From: Chitinophaga hostae
GTDB taxonomy: Bacteria; Bacteroidota; Bacteroidia; Chitinophagales; Chitinophagaceae
Length of the DNA: 64,000 bases
Assembly: GCF_018224885.1 (NCBI RefSeq)
Contig: NZ_JAGTXB010000015.1
Location: forward strand, 62,001 to 126,000
Direction: 5' to 3'
Shown: positions 10,057 through 21,000 of the stretch, piece after piece
How positions within the stretch are numbered: position 1 is the first letter of the stretch
How the letters are laid out: every line of letters begins with the position of its first letter
Program-made: the position numbers and the translations under genes
The notes under the pieces: generated by a model
What the model was told of the DNA's origin: nothing
Seen by the model: the letters and a program-made list of their open reading frames with translations, nothing else
Database searches by the model: none

Positions 10057-11517
10057 CTATTCTGTTTTCCTGAATACCAGGCTATCTACGAATTCACCTA
10101 CAAACATCCTTGCCATATCTGCTGTTTTATACCATCCCGGTTTCCCGCTCATGTTATCAGAGATGAGTGTACCATTAATTTTCAGGTTTTCGAATACCAC
10201 GTTCCTGACCCTGCGGTCCTGACTATAGCCCGTTACTATGGAAAGCTCCGGGCTATCGCCGTTGTAGGTTATATTTTTGAACAGTATATTTTCAATGCCC
10301 CAGCCAGGCGCTGTGCAGTACTTTTTATTAAACGGGATCTGCAGGTGTACCAACTGACCGCACCTGATATTCTCTACGCGGATGTCTTCAAAGGATACAT
10401 CGCTCACCAGGTTATTATCGCCCGCGTTAATGGCCATACATCCCTGGTAATCCACCTGCTTTTCCTGGTGTTCCAGGATGTCGATGTCGATATAACGCAC
10501 ATTCCGGATCGTATCCGGGTGCGGCGTATTCCCATGGAGCCCGATATGGATAGGATGAGCAACATCTGCCCATAGCGTGGAATGCTGCATCACGATATTG
10601 CGGCATCCGCCGGCAAAACCTTTCCTGGTGGCATACACAGTACTGCAATCGTCCGAATTGCGGCAGAATACGCCATCATACAATACGTTATTACTGGCAA
10701 ATACATTCATGCCATCTCCCCACTTGTAAGAGCTAATACTTTTTACATTCCTGACAGTAACACTGTCTGAAGCGCCTACAGGGCACTGCGTAAGACAAAT
10801 ACCTTCCAGCAAAATGTTTTCCGAATGCGAAATTTTAACACCTTCCTGTCCGGGTGAATCAATAATACCCCTGCCTGTTATCCTCACATTCCGTGCGCTG
10901 TCTACCATTAAATACCCCTTTACAACAGCGCCACCGGCCAGGTATACCGATGTACCCGAGGGAATTTTCAACATACCCCCTTTTATTTCATGAAAACCCG
11001 GACCAAAAAAAATCAGGTTTTCTGCAGTGGAATCCGGGGGCGCCATTTGAATGGGGTTAGCAAACAAATGGAGGTTATGAAATTTGTCGCCATTAACTTC
11101 AATGGAGATATTTTTTGGTTGGAACAATCGAAAATAAACCGTGTTATTCACCACCCTGTGTCCAATTCCGTATGAAAGTGGCCGTATAGCCGCCTGGCGT
11201 ATTTTCTGCCTGTTGCTGGTTACCGCTACTTCTACTTCACCCGAAAAATCGAAGGCGGCCATAGAAGCGTTTTCAACCTGATGGTTAATTCCCCGTACCT
11301 CATCTACCTTTACATTATATTCATATAAGTCCTGCCACTTGCCACCCGGTTGCCGCACCTTCACCGTAAAATCCCCGTTGTGTGCAGGGCTTCCTGTTTC
11401 TGGTGCGGGAAAGGGATAAGCCACCAATTGCTGCTCCTGCGCCGTACATATTGCTGAAAACAATACACAAATAATAATACCAGTTAGCTTAGTCAATGTC
11501 CGATCGAAATTCATCAT
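10057..11517 (-). CDS. Right-handed beta-helix glycoside hydrolase, GH28/GH49-like
   Basis: A 486-residue protein with signal peptide (ends AICTAQ). An N-terminal beta domain of about 130 residues precedes a parallel beta-helix, whose coils show as spaced N/V/I-rich repeats such as NVRITGRGIID and NILFKNITYNG. Possible catalytic acids are in KWGDGMN and NSDDCSTVY at about residues 265-290, with HIGLHG later, similar in position to the NTD/DD/GHG signature of polygalacturonases but not identical. GH28 members hydrolyse galacturonan-type linkages and GH49 members dextran or pullulan. The N-terminal domain arrangement leans toward GH49-like proteins, while the lyase-rich context leans toward a uronate glycan. 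The gene follows the long inverted repeat and precedes the large lyase gene in the PUL1 unit. Confidence 0.75.
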   Translation of the reverse strand: MMNFDRTLTKLTGIIICVLFSAICTAQEQQLVAYPFPAPETGSPAHNGDFTVKVRQPGGKWQDLYEYNVKVDEVRGINHQVENASMAAFDFSGEVEVAVTSNRQKIRQAAIRPLSYGIGHRVVNNTVYFRLFQPKNISIEVNGDKFHNLHLFANPIQMAPPDSTAENLIFFGPGFHEIKGGMLKIPSGTSVYLAGGAVVKGYLMVDSARNVRITGRGIIDSPGQEGVKISHSENILLEGICLTQCPVGASDSVTVRNVKSISSYKWGDGMNVFASNNVLYDGVFCRNSDDCSTVYATRKGFAGGCRNIVMQHSTLWADVAHPIHIGLHGNTPHPDTIRNVRYIDIDILEHQEKQVDYQGCMAINAGDNNLVSDVSFEDIRVENIRCGQLVHLQIPFNKKYCTAPGWGIENILFKNITYNGDSPELSIVTGYSQDRRVRNVVFENLKINGTLISDNMSGKPGWYKTADMARMFVGEFVDSLVFRKTE

Positions 11518-11560
11518 TGTAAAATTGAAAACACTAATAAAAAAAACGAGGTTAACACGG

Positions 11561-11718
11561 TTTTTGTCTGACTCAGGATTAGACTGATTTAGATGATTTT
11601 CAGGATTTTTTTGATTTAAAAAATTTAGAAAGATTTTAAATCTTTTGGATCAAAAAACTGAAAATCAAAAAAATCCTGAAAATCATCTAAATCAGTCTAA
11701 TCCTGAGTCAGACAAAAA
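11561..11718. repeat. 57-bp perfect inverted repeat with nested palindrome
   Basis: Arms 11561-11617 and 11662-11718 are perfect reverse complements over 57 nt. The 44-nt loop itself holds a palindrome with 8-nt arms (11629-11636 and 11638-11645). The outer ends read TTTTTGTCTGACTCAGG and its complement. It starts 6 nt after the stop of the IPT/discoidin-like gene and ends about 40 nt before the GH28-like start. As RNA it would make a very stable hairpin with U-rich flanks in both directions, able to terminate, attenuate or protect the susC-susD-lipoprotein segment. It may also be a dispersed Bacteroidota intergenic repeat; I recall similar sequences but cannot search. Confidence 0.9.
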
Positions 11719-11724
11719 ATGAGG

Positions 11725-12738
11725 CTAGTAACTACCGTAAAATTCAATTTCTGATATGTTACAGTACCCCGCCGGAGAGTAATAATAGATATAGCGATAA
11801 CTATTGGTAGTGGCAATCTGAGCTTCGGTATAAACACCATTTGGCGGCGCCGTAGCAATGGTGTGGAGTACCACGTAGTCGGACAGTGAAGGATCATTGG
11901 CGCCTCTTATCTGTCCGCCAACCATCCGGGCGGCATTGCCATTCCGCGGTGCGTAACGTACCGATTTCAGTATCGCCGGTTTGCCTTCTCCCAAATCATA
12001 TCCAACATAACCGGTGGCCGTGGCTCCATCCACATAGGTGTTCAGGTTACCATCCACAGCGGCAGCAATCATCGTTGCCGGGTTATTGGACCAGGATCCG
12101 GAATGCCCGAACAGGGTACCCGTAAGCTTTTCAACACCTATCAGGAGATATTGCCCAATGAGGTGCTGGCCATCAACAATCAATGTCACCGACCCGGAAG
12201 GAACATCCGGAACTTTGAACTTTACCTGGTCAGTTGTTATACTCACTACTTCCGCTTCCCTGATGCCTATGAACACGTGAACCAGGGATTTATCTGTACC
12301 AAAGTTGTTTCCTGTCAGCGTAATTTCATCTCCTGCCTGTGCTTTATCTTTACTCATGGATATCAAACGGGCTGCTGGTTTGAATGTAAAAACCTGCGGC
12401 AGGGAATCACGCTTGCCAAATATTTCAACGGTAATTACGCCGGTAACTCCCTTTGCCGGGGCCTGCACCACAATTTTATTGTTGGTAACGCTTCTGATAG
12501 TATCTGCACGTACATTACCAAAATATACCTTCACGGCGCCTGCCACTTCTCCGAAGTCCTGCCCGTCTATGATGATATTGCTCATTGCATATCCCTGCTT
12601 AGGAGAAAAATCTTTCACCACGGGTGCAGGGTAATTGAATTCCCTGTACTGTGCATCTTTCTCACAAGCGGAGAGAAATATGCCGATAACCAGTACTATT
12701 CCCGCCAGGAGCGGACTTTTGAAAATATTTTTAGTCAT
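11725..12738 (-). CDS. Surface glycan-binding lipoprotein with two IPT/TIG domains and discoidin-like C-terminus
   Basis: A 337-residue lipoprotein: hydrophobic N-terminus with lipobox LSAC, then acidic EKD. Two IPT/TIG Ig-like domains follow (about 40-118 and 120-205), shown by VVKDFSPKQGYAMSNIIIDG and ISMSKDKAQAGDEITLTGNNFG. The last 125 residues look like an F5/8 type C (discoidin) sandwich, with AVDGNLNTYVDG, VGYDLGEG and the closing NISEIEFYG. Its place directly after susC-susD is that of SusE/SusF-type or SGBP proteins, which hold glycan on the cell surface for the SusCD transporter. A galactose- or uronate-binding discoidin domain would suit the neighbouring enzymes (inference). The stop codon abuts the long inverted repeat. 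Confidence 0.85.
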   Translation of the reverse strand: MTKNIFKSPLLAGIVLVIGIFLSACEKDAQYREFNYPAPVVKDFSPKQGYAMSNIIIDGQDFGEVAGAVKVYFGNVRADTIRSVTNNKIVVQAPAKGVTGVITVEIFGKRDSLPQVFTFKPAARLISMSKDKAQAGDEITLTGNNFGTDKSLVHVFIGIREAEVVSITTDQVKFKVPDVPSGSVTLIVDGQHLIGQYLLIGVEKLTGTLFGHSGSWSNNPATMIAAAVDGNLNTYVDGATATGYVGYDLGEGKPAILKSVRYAPRNGNAARMVGGQIRGANDPSLSDYVVLHTIATAPPNGVYTEAQIATTNSYRYIYYYSPAGYCNISEIEFYGSY

Positions 12739-12773
12739 AATAAAATGCTTGGTTGATAATGAATAAAATGCAT

Positions 12774-14546
12774 CTAGTAACCGGGATTTTGCAGGAGGCT
12801 CTTATTTAAGATCATCTGCGAAGTGGGAACCGGGTACAGATAGTGTTTCTTTGCCACACTATTATTGCGGGAGCTGGCTACCACTATGCACTTCAGCATA
12901 CCGGCGGGCGTTGCCACGCTTTCCTCTCCAAACACATATGTGGAAGGTTTATAAGCTGATGTTGGATTACCTGCAGCATCTTTAAATGGTGTTTCATAAG
13001 ATGCATCTCCTACCACCCTGCCAAGTCTGGATGGATTCAGTGACGCCTCCAGTATACCCCAGCGCTTCAGGTCATCAAAGCGTTTACCTTCACGATACAA
13101 TTCCACTGCACGTTCTCTCCTGATCTCTTCTTTGATATCAAGACCGTTTGCTGCTATCAGTGCATTGGTGAGATGCGCCACACCGCCACGATCACGCAGT
13201 TTATTGATGGATGCATCCAGTTGTGCATCTGAAATATTTCCATTCAACTCTACCGACGCTTCCGCAAACATCAGGTATACTTCTGCAAGACGGATGACAG
13301 GCCAGTTAGCAGATTCAGTACGGTCTATTCTGCGGGTGCCGAAACCGTAAACACCAAATTTGCTGTTGCCATAGCCGCTGGAGCCCAGGCTGCCATAGTC
13401 CAGCGTTACTGTTGCCGGCGCCGTGGTGGAGGCATATAAGTAGTTCAGCAAACGTAGGTCCCGGTTCTGAAATTCAGATGTTGCAGCATGGTAGCCCTGG
13501 AACATAGACGATTTCGCCGGAGGCAAACCATCTGTACAAACCGCCATATCTACAAACTTACGGCTGGGATACAACTGGCCCATCGTCCAGGTAATGTTGA
13601 TGCCGGATTGTCTCAGCGTATAGTCGTATACGGTATAAAGAATAAATTCCTTATTGGATTGCTTATTGTATCCGCCAGGGTTACTGCCTTCATCTTCAAG
13701 GTTGAATAAATACCAGGAACTGGAATTGGCCATTTTGGTATCGCTGTTCTTGTTCCATAGCTCATATCCGCCGTTGTTCATTATCTGCTGGCAAAGGCTC
13801 ACGGCATCATTGAGATATTTGGCGGCGTTGGCAGGGTCATATCCGGCAGTACCGGCGCCATTGCTGCTTCCATCGCCATCCGGCGTACGCCCTACATACT
13901 TTTCCCAGGTGGCTTCATATAATTCCACCTGCGCCTTCAGCGCCATCGCAGCCCATTTGCTTATCCTTCCTTTATCTGTGGCTCCTATGTTCTGCTCTGT
14001 CGGTAATCCTGCGATAGCCAGATCAAGATCGCCCAATACCTGGGCCACTACTTCGTAGCGGCTGTTACGTTTATTGTAGAGTTCCGGCGACTCTACACCG
14101 AGTACGGTTGTTACAATCGGTACACCACCATATAATTTGAGAAGATTGAAGTAGGAGAATGCACGAAAGAAATATGCTTCTGATACATACTGGCTGATGT
14201 CGCCGCCACCATTATAGGCAGACGCCTTTGATAACAGGGTATTGCAACTGCGTATGCCACCGTAGTTCCACTCCGTACTGCCTACCGCTATTGTACCCGT
14301 ACCGATATCTGTGCCGTTACCATTTGCATTGGCGGAAAGGTCGGAGCCATTGTCCATGGAACCAAAACTCCAGCCGGGTAATTGGCCATAAAACCCCGTA
14401 GCATAATCCTTGAAATCCGACGGCTTCTTGAAGTATACGGCATCCGTAAACTGCGCATTCGGATTCAGGTCAATAAATTTCTTCTGGCAGCCTACCATCC
14501 CCAAACAGAGGCCCCCTATGATGATATTGTTAATGATAGATTTCAT
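12774..14546 (-). CDS. susD: SusD/RagB family outer-membrane glycan-binding lipoprotein, PUL1
   Basis: A 590-residue lipoprotein with lipobox MVGC followed by QKKFIDLNPN, the usual SusD start. Helical TPR-like segments contain family motifs: AYFFRAFSYFNLLKLYGGVPIV early, and RLAEVYLMFAEASVELN then IRRERAVELYREGKRFDDLKRW late. SusD proteins form the lid over the SusC barrel and deliver oligosaccharides to it. The gene lies 42 nt after susC and 35 nt before the IPT lipoprotein, in one leftward unit. Specificity cannot be read from the sequence. Confidence 0.97.
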   Translation of the reverse strand: MKSIINNIIIGGLCLGMVGCQKKFIDLNPNAQFTDAVYFKKPSDFKDYATGFYGQLPGWSFGSMDNGSDLSANANGNGTDIGTGTIAVGSTEWNYGGIRSCNTLLSKASAYNGGGDISQYVSEAYFFRAFSYFNLLKLYGGVPIVTTVLGVESPELYNKRNSRYEVVAQVLGDLDLAIAGLPTEQNIGATDKGRISKWAAMALKAQVELYEATWEKYVGRTPDGDGSSNGAGTAGYDPANAAKYLNDAVSLCQQIMNNGGYELWNKNSDTKMANSSSWYLFNLEDEGSNPGGYNKQSNKEFILYTVYDYTLRQSGINITWTMGQLYPSRKFVDMAVCTDGLPPAKSSMFQGYHAATSEFQNRDLRLLNYLYASTTAPATVTLDYGSLGSSGYGNSKFGVYGFGTRRIDRTESANWPVIRLAEVYLMFAEASVELNGNISDAQLDASINKLRDRGGVAHLTNALIAANGLDIKEEIRRERAVELYREGKRFDDLKRWGILEASLNPSRLGRVVGDASYETPFKDAAGNPTSAYKPSTYVFGEESVATPAGMLKCIVVASSRNNSVAKKHYLYPVPTSQMILNKSLLQNPGY

Positions 14547-14588
14547 GAGTTCAGTTTTTATAAGTTCCGGTATTGAAAGATGAATACC

Positions 14589-17500
14589 TTATAGTCCGAG
14601 GTTTAAACCAAAGGACCAGGTCCTTCCGAATGGATAACCGCTGTTGATAGATGCTTCTCCCATTTCAGGATCAAAGCCATCTTTAATGGAAGTCCATTCC
14701 CATAGGTCATTACCGGAGAAGTATACACGGACCCTGTTCAGTTTTGCTTTGTCAGTTAGCCGCTGTGGCAGTGTGTACCCGAGTATGAGCGATTTCAGGC
14801 GGATATAGCGGTTGTTTTGCAACATGAAATCGTTGTTGGCATAATTCCAGCCGGCACGGGTTGGGTTGACAGTTAAACGCGGATACATCGCATCCGGGTT
14901 ACTGGCTGTCCACGTTTTGCCGAGAAATACCGGGTTCTGGTTAGTGTACAATGCTGCATACGGATAAGCCATATAGCCATTGCGCATAATGTTCTGTTTC
15001 AGCTGTCCCTGGAAAGTGGTGAAGAGATCAACACCTTTCCATGATGCGCCAAGGTTAAGACCAAAGGTGAGATGTGGCGTGCCATCGCCCGCATATACCA
15101 GTGAGCTTTTTTCGTTACCGATGTTGGTAATATTTTTTGTACCGGCTACGTCTACCCGCCTGGTATCGCCGGGGCGCAATGCAACTGCCTGGTTGTTCTG
15201 AGGCATATTTGCCAGCAAGGTGCTCCCGCCGTACGTGGCATAGTAAGCATCTACATCAGCCTGGTCACGGAAGTAGCCGTTTGTTTTGAAAACGAACCAC
15301 GACTGATATGGATAACCATTCACTATGTCATTTCTTCCCGCGCCATAACTATTTTTCCCTTCTACGCCGCTAACCAGTGTATTGGTGTTACTGATATTAA
15401 AGGTTGCACTGTAACTGAAGTCTTTCTTTGAATCTTTCCAGGAGAGGATAAATTCCCACCCTTTGGTTTTAAACCTGCCACTGTTGGTTTTGGGGGCGGA
15501 TCCACCCAATACCGAAGGATAGGTTACATCTACCAGCATGCCGATATTCTCTTTAACAAAGTAATCTACGTTGGTAGAAAGCCTGTTAGACAGGAAGTTC
15601 AGATCCACCCCGATATTTTGCTGCTTTACGTTCTCCCAGGTCCTGTTGTAGCTGATCAGGCCATTATTATTAAGCCCTGTCGATTGCTGCTGTGAAACCG
15701 GGGATCCCAACGCGGTTGTTCCGATATTGATGGTAGACAAGTAGTCGAATGCTCCCAGCCCGGATGCTTCATTACCGGTAGTACCATAGGTAGCACGGAT
15801 CTTACCAAAACTAAGAATGGAATTCAATCTTTCCATGAAAGCTTCGTTGGTAAATACCCAGCCCAGCTGCACAGTTCCAAAGTTTTTGAACTTATAGCCC
15901 GGGGCAAACCTTGAGTTACCATCTCTTCTTCCCACTAATTCCACCAAGTATTTTTCCGCATAGTTGTAATTCAGGCGGCTAAGGTAAGAGTAGCGGCCAT
16001 TCAGACTTTTAGACCCCGAATTGGTTTGGGTAGTGGTAGAAGCCAGGCCAATATCGTACACGCCCATATCGGTAAAGCCTACACGCTGTGCGGATACCCA
16101 CTGCGTATTATTTTTTTCGGCGTTGACACCTGCCATTGCCGCAATATTATGTTTCGATGCGAAGGTTTTATTGTAGCGCAGTAATCCTGAATAGTATTGA
16201 TACAAACCCTGCCATGCATAGGTATAATAAACATTATTGGTACCGCCGGTATTAAGACCAATGCCGGTAGGTACGTTATACCAGTTGTATAACTGCACCG
16301 GTAATACATAACGTTCCTGGTTGAATCTTTCGTTCTGAAGAGAAGCCAGACCTTCCAGCGACAAGTCTTTCGTAATCTGGTAAGTTCCTTTCACATCCAC
16401 CCTGCCTGTCAGTGAATTTTTGTTGCTCCGTCCACCGGCGGCAGTCATGGCTGCTGCGTTCCTGTTGGCGCCGCCATCAATACCGTTAAAGGTGGCAAAC
16501 CAATTGCCGTAGGGGTTCTTAGCCGGGAAGAACGGCATGTCATACGCATAGAGCGTATTATCCAGTCCTACAGACGGCTCGCTGGTTTTTGCGTTGATCA
16601 GGCTGATATTGGTTTCCAGTTTCAGGTTCTTTGTCAGGTTGTAGTCGTAGTTAAACCTGGCGTTGTATTGTTTCTGTCCATCGTAGGCGGTAGCGAGGTT
16701 ACCCTGGTTATCGGCATAGCCAAAAGACAGGCGATAGGAAGATTTCTCCGTGCTGTTGGAAAGACTTAAATTATGCTGATAGGAATAACGTGGTGCAAAC
16801 ATTTCCTTAATCCTGTTGGCGCTGTATATATAGAAATCTGTTCCAAACAGGGGGTATGCACCTTCAACGCCCTGCTGCATTCTCTTGAGGTTATCTTCGC
16901 CCCATACCCACCAGTTGGGAACCGTTTCTTCCTTGTTTGCTTCCAGCCACATGGTGGCATATTCCTGCATGGAAGGTGAATAACCGGTGATACCGTTTGT
17001 AACCAAACGCATGTTGCCGTTGTAGTCTACTTTGAGTTTACCATTGCCTCTTTTGGTGGTAACAAGTATCACCCCATTGGCTGCACGGGATCCGTATATC
17101 GCCGCGGATCCGTCTTTCAGTACAGAAATACTTTCAATATCATCCGAGTTGAGATTCTGGAAAGAGTAATTGTTAAGAATAGGTACACCGTCTACTACAA
17201 TAAGCGGGTCACTGCCATTTACAGAGGAAGCGCCCCGGATACGGAGGGCAATTCCCTCGTTGCCGGGTCGGGGAGAACTTCTTGTAACCACCAGACCTGG
17301 TGTTTGCCCCTGGAGTGCCAGTGCAATGTTGGTTACTGCCCTGCTTTCAAATATTTTGCCTGACACCTGTTCTACCGCGCCGGTGAGGGTGGCCTTCTTT
17401 TGTTTGGCATAGCCAACCACCACCACTTCGTCGATATTTCCGGCAGGCTTAAGCTTTATATCCAGCACACCGGCAACGATGGGCACTTCCTGCTTTTCAA

Positions 17501-17768
17501 AATTCAGGTAGCTCACCGCCAATATGGAGGAAGCGGTGGATACTGTCAGGGAAAAGAGTCCATTTTTATCGGCAGTTGTTCCCACCCTGGTCCCCTTAAC
17601 CAAAATGGTTGCTCCAATTAATGGTTCGCCGGTTTCCGCATTTACCACCTTCCCGGAAACGGTTCTTTCACCGGTTTTGACCTGTGCCGATAATAAGTTG
17701 GCAAATAAGAGCAATAGCAATGTTCCGAGGAATCCGGCACATGTTGGTAATAGTCTGATTTTACGCAT
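14589..17768 (-). CDS. susC: SusC/RagA family TonB-dependent oligosaccharide transporter, PUL1
   Basis: A 1059-residue outer-membrane receptor. After a signal peptide (ends LLSAQ) comes a carboxypeptidase-regulatory-like beta domain (about 38-115, GKVVNAETGEPLIGATI). A short linker with VDEVVVVGYAKQKKATLTGAV is the SusC-type TonB-box/plug start; the plug (about 130-240) holds DPLIVVDGVPI and SAAIYGSRAANGVILVTTKRG; then a 22-strand barrel ends in GRTWSFGLNLGL. It heads the PUL1 unit and precedes susD by 42 nt. Expression is presumably induced by the HTCS at 18071 through the repeat site at 17976-18018, about 210-250 nt upstream of the start. Confidence 0.97.
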   Translation of the reverse strand: MRKIRLLPTCAGFLGTLLLLLFANLLSAQVKTGERTVSGKVVNAETGEPLIGATILVKGTRVGTTADKNGLFSLTVSTASSILAVSYLNFEKQEVPIVAGVLDIKLKPAGNIDEVVVVGYAKQKKATLTGAVEQVSGKIFESRAVTNIALALQGQTPGLVVTRSSPRPGNEGIALRIRGASSVNGSDPLIVVDGVPILNNYSFQNLNSDDIESISVLKDGSAAIYGSRAANGVILVTTKRGNGKLKVDYNGNMRLVTNGITGYSPSMQEYATMWLEANKEETVPNWWVWGEDNLKRMQQGVEGAYPLFGTDFYIYSANRIKEMFAPRYSYQHNLSLSNSTEKSSYRLSFGYADNQGNLATAYDGQKQYNARFNYDYNLTKNLKLETNISLINAKTSEPSVGLDNTLYAYDMPFFPAKNPYGNWFATFNGIDGGANRNAAAMTAAGGRSNKNSLTGRVDVKGTYQITKDLSLEGLASLQNERFNQERYVLPVQLYNWYNVPTGIGLNTGGTNNVYYTYAWQGLYQYYSGLLRYNKTFASKHNIAAMAGVNAEKNNTQWVSAQRVGFTDMGVYDIGLASTTTQTNSGSKSLNGRYSYLSRLNYNYAEKYLVELVGRRDGNSRFAPGYKFKNFGTVQLGWVFTNEAFMERLNSILSFGKIRATYGTTGNEASGLGAFDYLSTINIGTTALGSPVSQQQSTGLNNNGLISYNRTWENVKQQNIGVDLNFLSNRLSTNVDYFVKENIGMLVDVTYPSVLGGSAPKTNSGRFKTKGWEFILSWKDSKKDFSYSATFNISNTNTLVSGVEGKNSYGAGRNDIVNGYPYQSWFVFKTNGYFRDQADVDAYYATYGGSTLLANMPQNNQAVALRPGDTRRVDVAGTKNITNIGNEKSSLVYAGDGTPHLTFGLNLGASWKGVDLFTTFQGQLKQNIMRNGYMAYPYAALYTNQNPVFLGKTWTASNPDAMYPRLTVNPTRAGWNYANNDFMLQNNRYIRLKSLILGYTLPQRLTDKAKLNRVRVYFSGNDLWEWTSIKDGFDPEMGEASINSGYPFGRTWSFGLNLGL

Positions 17769-17975
17769 ACCAGTTTTTTTTTAGCGTCGTTGAACGTGGA
17801 TAATAAATCTTAATAAAGTGTGTTTACTTTTTCTTACTGACAAAAAATCAGGGATAAATGACTCTTCTGATAGTTCACGAAACGTAGAATGATTGTCATA
17901 ACGAGTAATTCAATTTTGATTGATAAGTATCGCTGGCCAGTATGCAAAGTAAACGCAAACACCCCCCAACTATCA

Positions 17976-18018
17976 GGGGGGGTAGTCTCATAAAAAGGGG
18001 GGTGTATTGTGAAATTTG
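17976..18018 (+). promoter_or_regulatory. Candidate HTCS1 operator upstream of PUL1 susC (G-run direct repeat)
   Basis: The gap 17769-18070 between susC and the HTCS stop holds two tandem units on the + strand, each opening with a G run: GGGTAGTCTCATAA from 17980 and GGGTGTATTGTGAAA from 18000, a period of 20 nt. The same two half-units recur in the same order at 22371-22407 beside the same HTCS gene. HTCS AraC-type domains are known to bind direct repeats upstream of their PULs, so an operator is a reasonable inference. I found no convincing TAnnTTTG promoter in the gap and no other gene. Confidence 0.55.
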
Positions 18019-18070
18019 GAGGGAATTTGCCTCTTCCCGTGGGATTTGCCGGGAAGAGGACTGCGGATTA

Positions 18071-21000
18071 TTATATTCCGGGGTCAGGTTTTTTTTCGAC
18101 CCGTGTTCTTTTTCTTGTCTCTATTTGTTCCACTTTGTATTTATCTTCAAATACCTTCCGATAACGTCTTATATATTCAGAAGGGTTCATACCAAATACC
18201 TTATTGAATTGTTCCCGGAAGAATTTAACGTCATTAATGCCAACCTGGAAACCTACCTCATTTACATTCAAACTTGTATTTATCATAAGCTCAGCTGCCT
18301 TTCTGAGCCGTACAAAACGAACAAACCCTCTCAGCGACTCACCCGAAACCAGGCGGATCTTTTTATAAACCGAGGAATGGCTCATGCCAATTTCCCTGGC
18401 CAGCACTTTTATATTAAACTCGTCATTATCGAGGTTAGCCTCCACTATTGCAATACATTTTTCAACAAATTCCTTATACTGGCCAGAAACTTTGAAATCA
18501 TTTTTGCGGAGGGTCACTTCATTCAGAAAATAATTACGCAGGTTATCTCTCGTTTGCAGCACGCTTTGCACAGCTGCTGCCAATAACTCCCTTTCAAATG
18601 GCTTGGTGATGTAATAGTCGCTGCCCACTTCCGCGCTTTCCAGCTTTCCCTCTTCAACCGAGGAGCCGGTCAGCAGGATCACCGGGATATGATTCAGCAC
18701 TGCGCTCTGTTTGATTTCCCTGCAAAGATCCAACCCTGACATCGTCTCCATCCTGATATCGCTGACCACAACGTCCGGGAGCAACGCCATTGCCTTTTCC
18801 AGGCCTTCTTTTCCGTTGCCGGCTTCGGCTATGTTAAATGCCGACCGAAACATGCCTGAAATATATCCGCGTATCTGTGCATCGTCATCTACGATCAGCA
18901 TGGTTTGTTTGGCGGTTATCATCGTGCCGATCGCTTCCTCCTCTGAAGGCCCGGGCAATATTGTTTCCAGCGCTTCATCCGCCATTGCAGTTAAAAAACT
19001 GGTTCTATCAGCGGGAACATCGGACGGAGGCCCCGGCTGTGATGCTGTGGTACCGCAAGGCAACACAACTTTGAATACAGTACCCTTGCCTTCCGTGCTT
19101 TCAAAACTTATGTTACCACTGTGCAGCACTATAAACTGTTTTACCAGGTACAGGCCAATACCGAATCCCGGTTGCTGTGTATGGCTACTGCTCTCCGATC
19201 TGAAGAATTTTTCAAATACCCGGTTGGCGCTATCGGCACTTATTCCATAACCGGTATCCGCAATGGCTATTTGCACCTGGTCATCGGTGCAGGAAAGCTT
19301 CATTTCAATGCTGCCACCGGCCGGCGTATATTTTAATGCATTCGATAATAGATTGAACAGTGCTATCTCCAGTTTCTCCCTGTCGCCGTATATCCATAAC
19401 CCATCACTATCGCAAATGAATGTATAGTGCTGATTAGCCGATTGGGCCTGCTGTTCAAAGTATTGGAATACGTCCCAACATAATTCCGTGAAATTAAAGC
19501 GGGCCGATTTCAACCGGTCTATATCGCTGTCTACCCTCCTGAACATCAGGAGCTGATCGAGCAAACGCAGTAGCCGCCGGGCATTTCTGTATACTGTAGT
19601 CAACTCACGATGATATTTTCCGTCAGGCTCCTGTTCCGCCATCAGGTCCTTTACTGGATTAATGATGAGCGTGAGCGGCGTGCGAAATTCATGTGATACG
19701 TTGGTAAAAAAGGAGATCTTTTTTTCATTGAGCTCTCTTTCTTTCTCCGTATTCATGTTTGCCAGGTCAACCTGGTACCTGAGCCTGCGTTGCTTTGTTT
19801 TGTAGGTAATATATATTGCCGCTATACCCAGTACCATACACAGGTATAGTAAATATGCCCACCAGGATGCATACCAGGGCGACAGCACTATTATCTCCAC
19901 GCTTATTTCATTGGCAATCCAGCGGCCTTCCGCGTTCGTGCTCTTTACCCGGAATGTGTAATGGCCATCGGCAAGGTGTGTATAGGTGGCAGTCCTGGTA
20001 TTCCCGGCCTGGACCCAGTTTTTGTCCCAGCCATCCATATAATAGGCATAGGAGATCTTATCGGAAGTGGAATAATCCAGTGCAGTGAAGTCGAATGAAA
20101 AAACCGCCTCCCGGTATGGCACCCGGATTTTCCGTATGTCGTCGCCCCATTGTTCTGCAATATAGCCTGGTCGCTGCCCGATAGGCATATTATTAATATG
20201 AATATCGGTGAAAAGCATTCCAGGTTTTTCTCCTGATGATATAATATTGGAGGGCCGGAAGATGTTCAGCCCTTTAATTCCTCCAAATATCAATTCGCCG
20301 GACTTGAGCCGGAGGGCGGCATTGTAGTTAAACTGGTTACTGGAAAGCCCATCGCCCTGGTAGAAATTGGTAAAATTTTTCCGGGTGGCATCGAACCTGG
20401 AAATCCCATAAAAAGTGCTTATCCACAGATCTCCCGCCTCATCTTCCAGGATATTGAGCACTGCATTGTTACAAAGTCCTTCCGCGGCTGTATAGCGTTC
20501 GAGTATTTTACCCTGAACACGATCAAACAAAATCAGGCCGCCTCCTTCTGTTCCGATCCAGAACCGCCCTTTACTGTCTTCATGAATGGCCCTTACCGGG
20601 TTACCAAGTGTGTACGATGTATGCCTTTTGTTTTGCGGGTCAATCTTTATAAGGCTGCGAAGATTCCCCGCCCACAGTTGTCCTGAACGGTCTTCTTCCA
20701 TCGTAAAAAGATCAGTAAGATTGTCGTCAAAGAGCCGGAATGAATCCTTCGCCCTGTCATATTTAAATAGTGCCCCTTTATATAGGGAGCCTCTGCCAAA
20801 GGTTCCGGCCCACAGCGTATTCTTGCTGTCTTTATGTAACAGGTACACGGTTTTGCTCTCCTTTATGCTATTATTATAGATCAGGCTGTAATGCCGGAAG
20901 GTCTTTGTTTTTTTGTCAAACCGGTTAATGCCTCCCCAAAAAGTAGACACCCAAACATGCTCCTCATTGTCGCATCGTATATTAGTTACGAAATTATCAC

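Noticed and set aside
17976..18002. Possible G-quadruplex from the two long G runs
   Set aside because: Only two G runs of 6-7 are present within reach, and the sequence around them is conserved at the second site, where one run shrinks to three; an operator explains this better.
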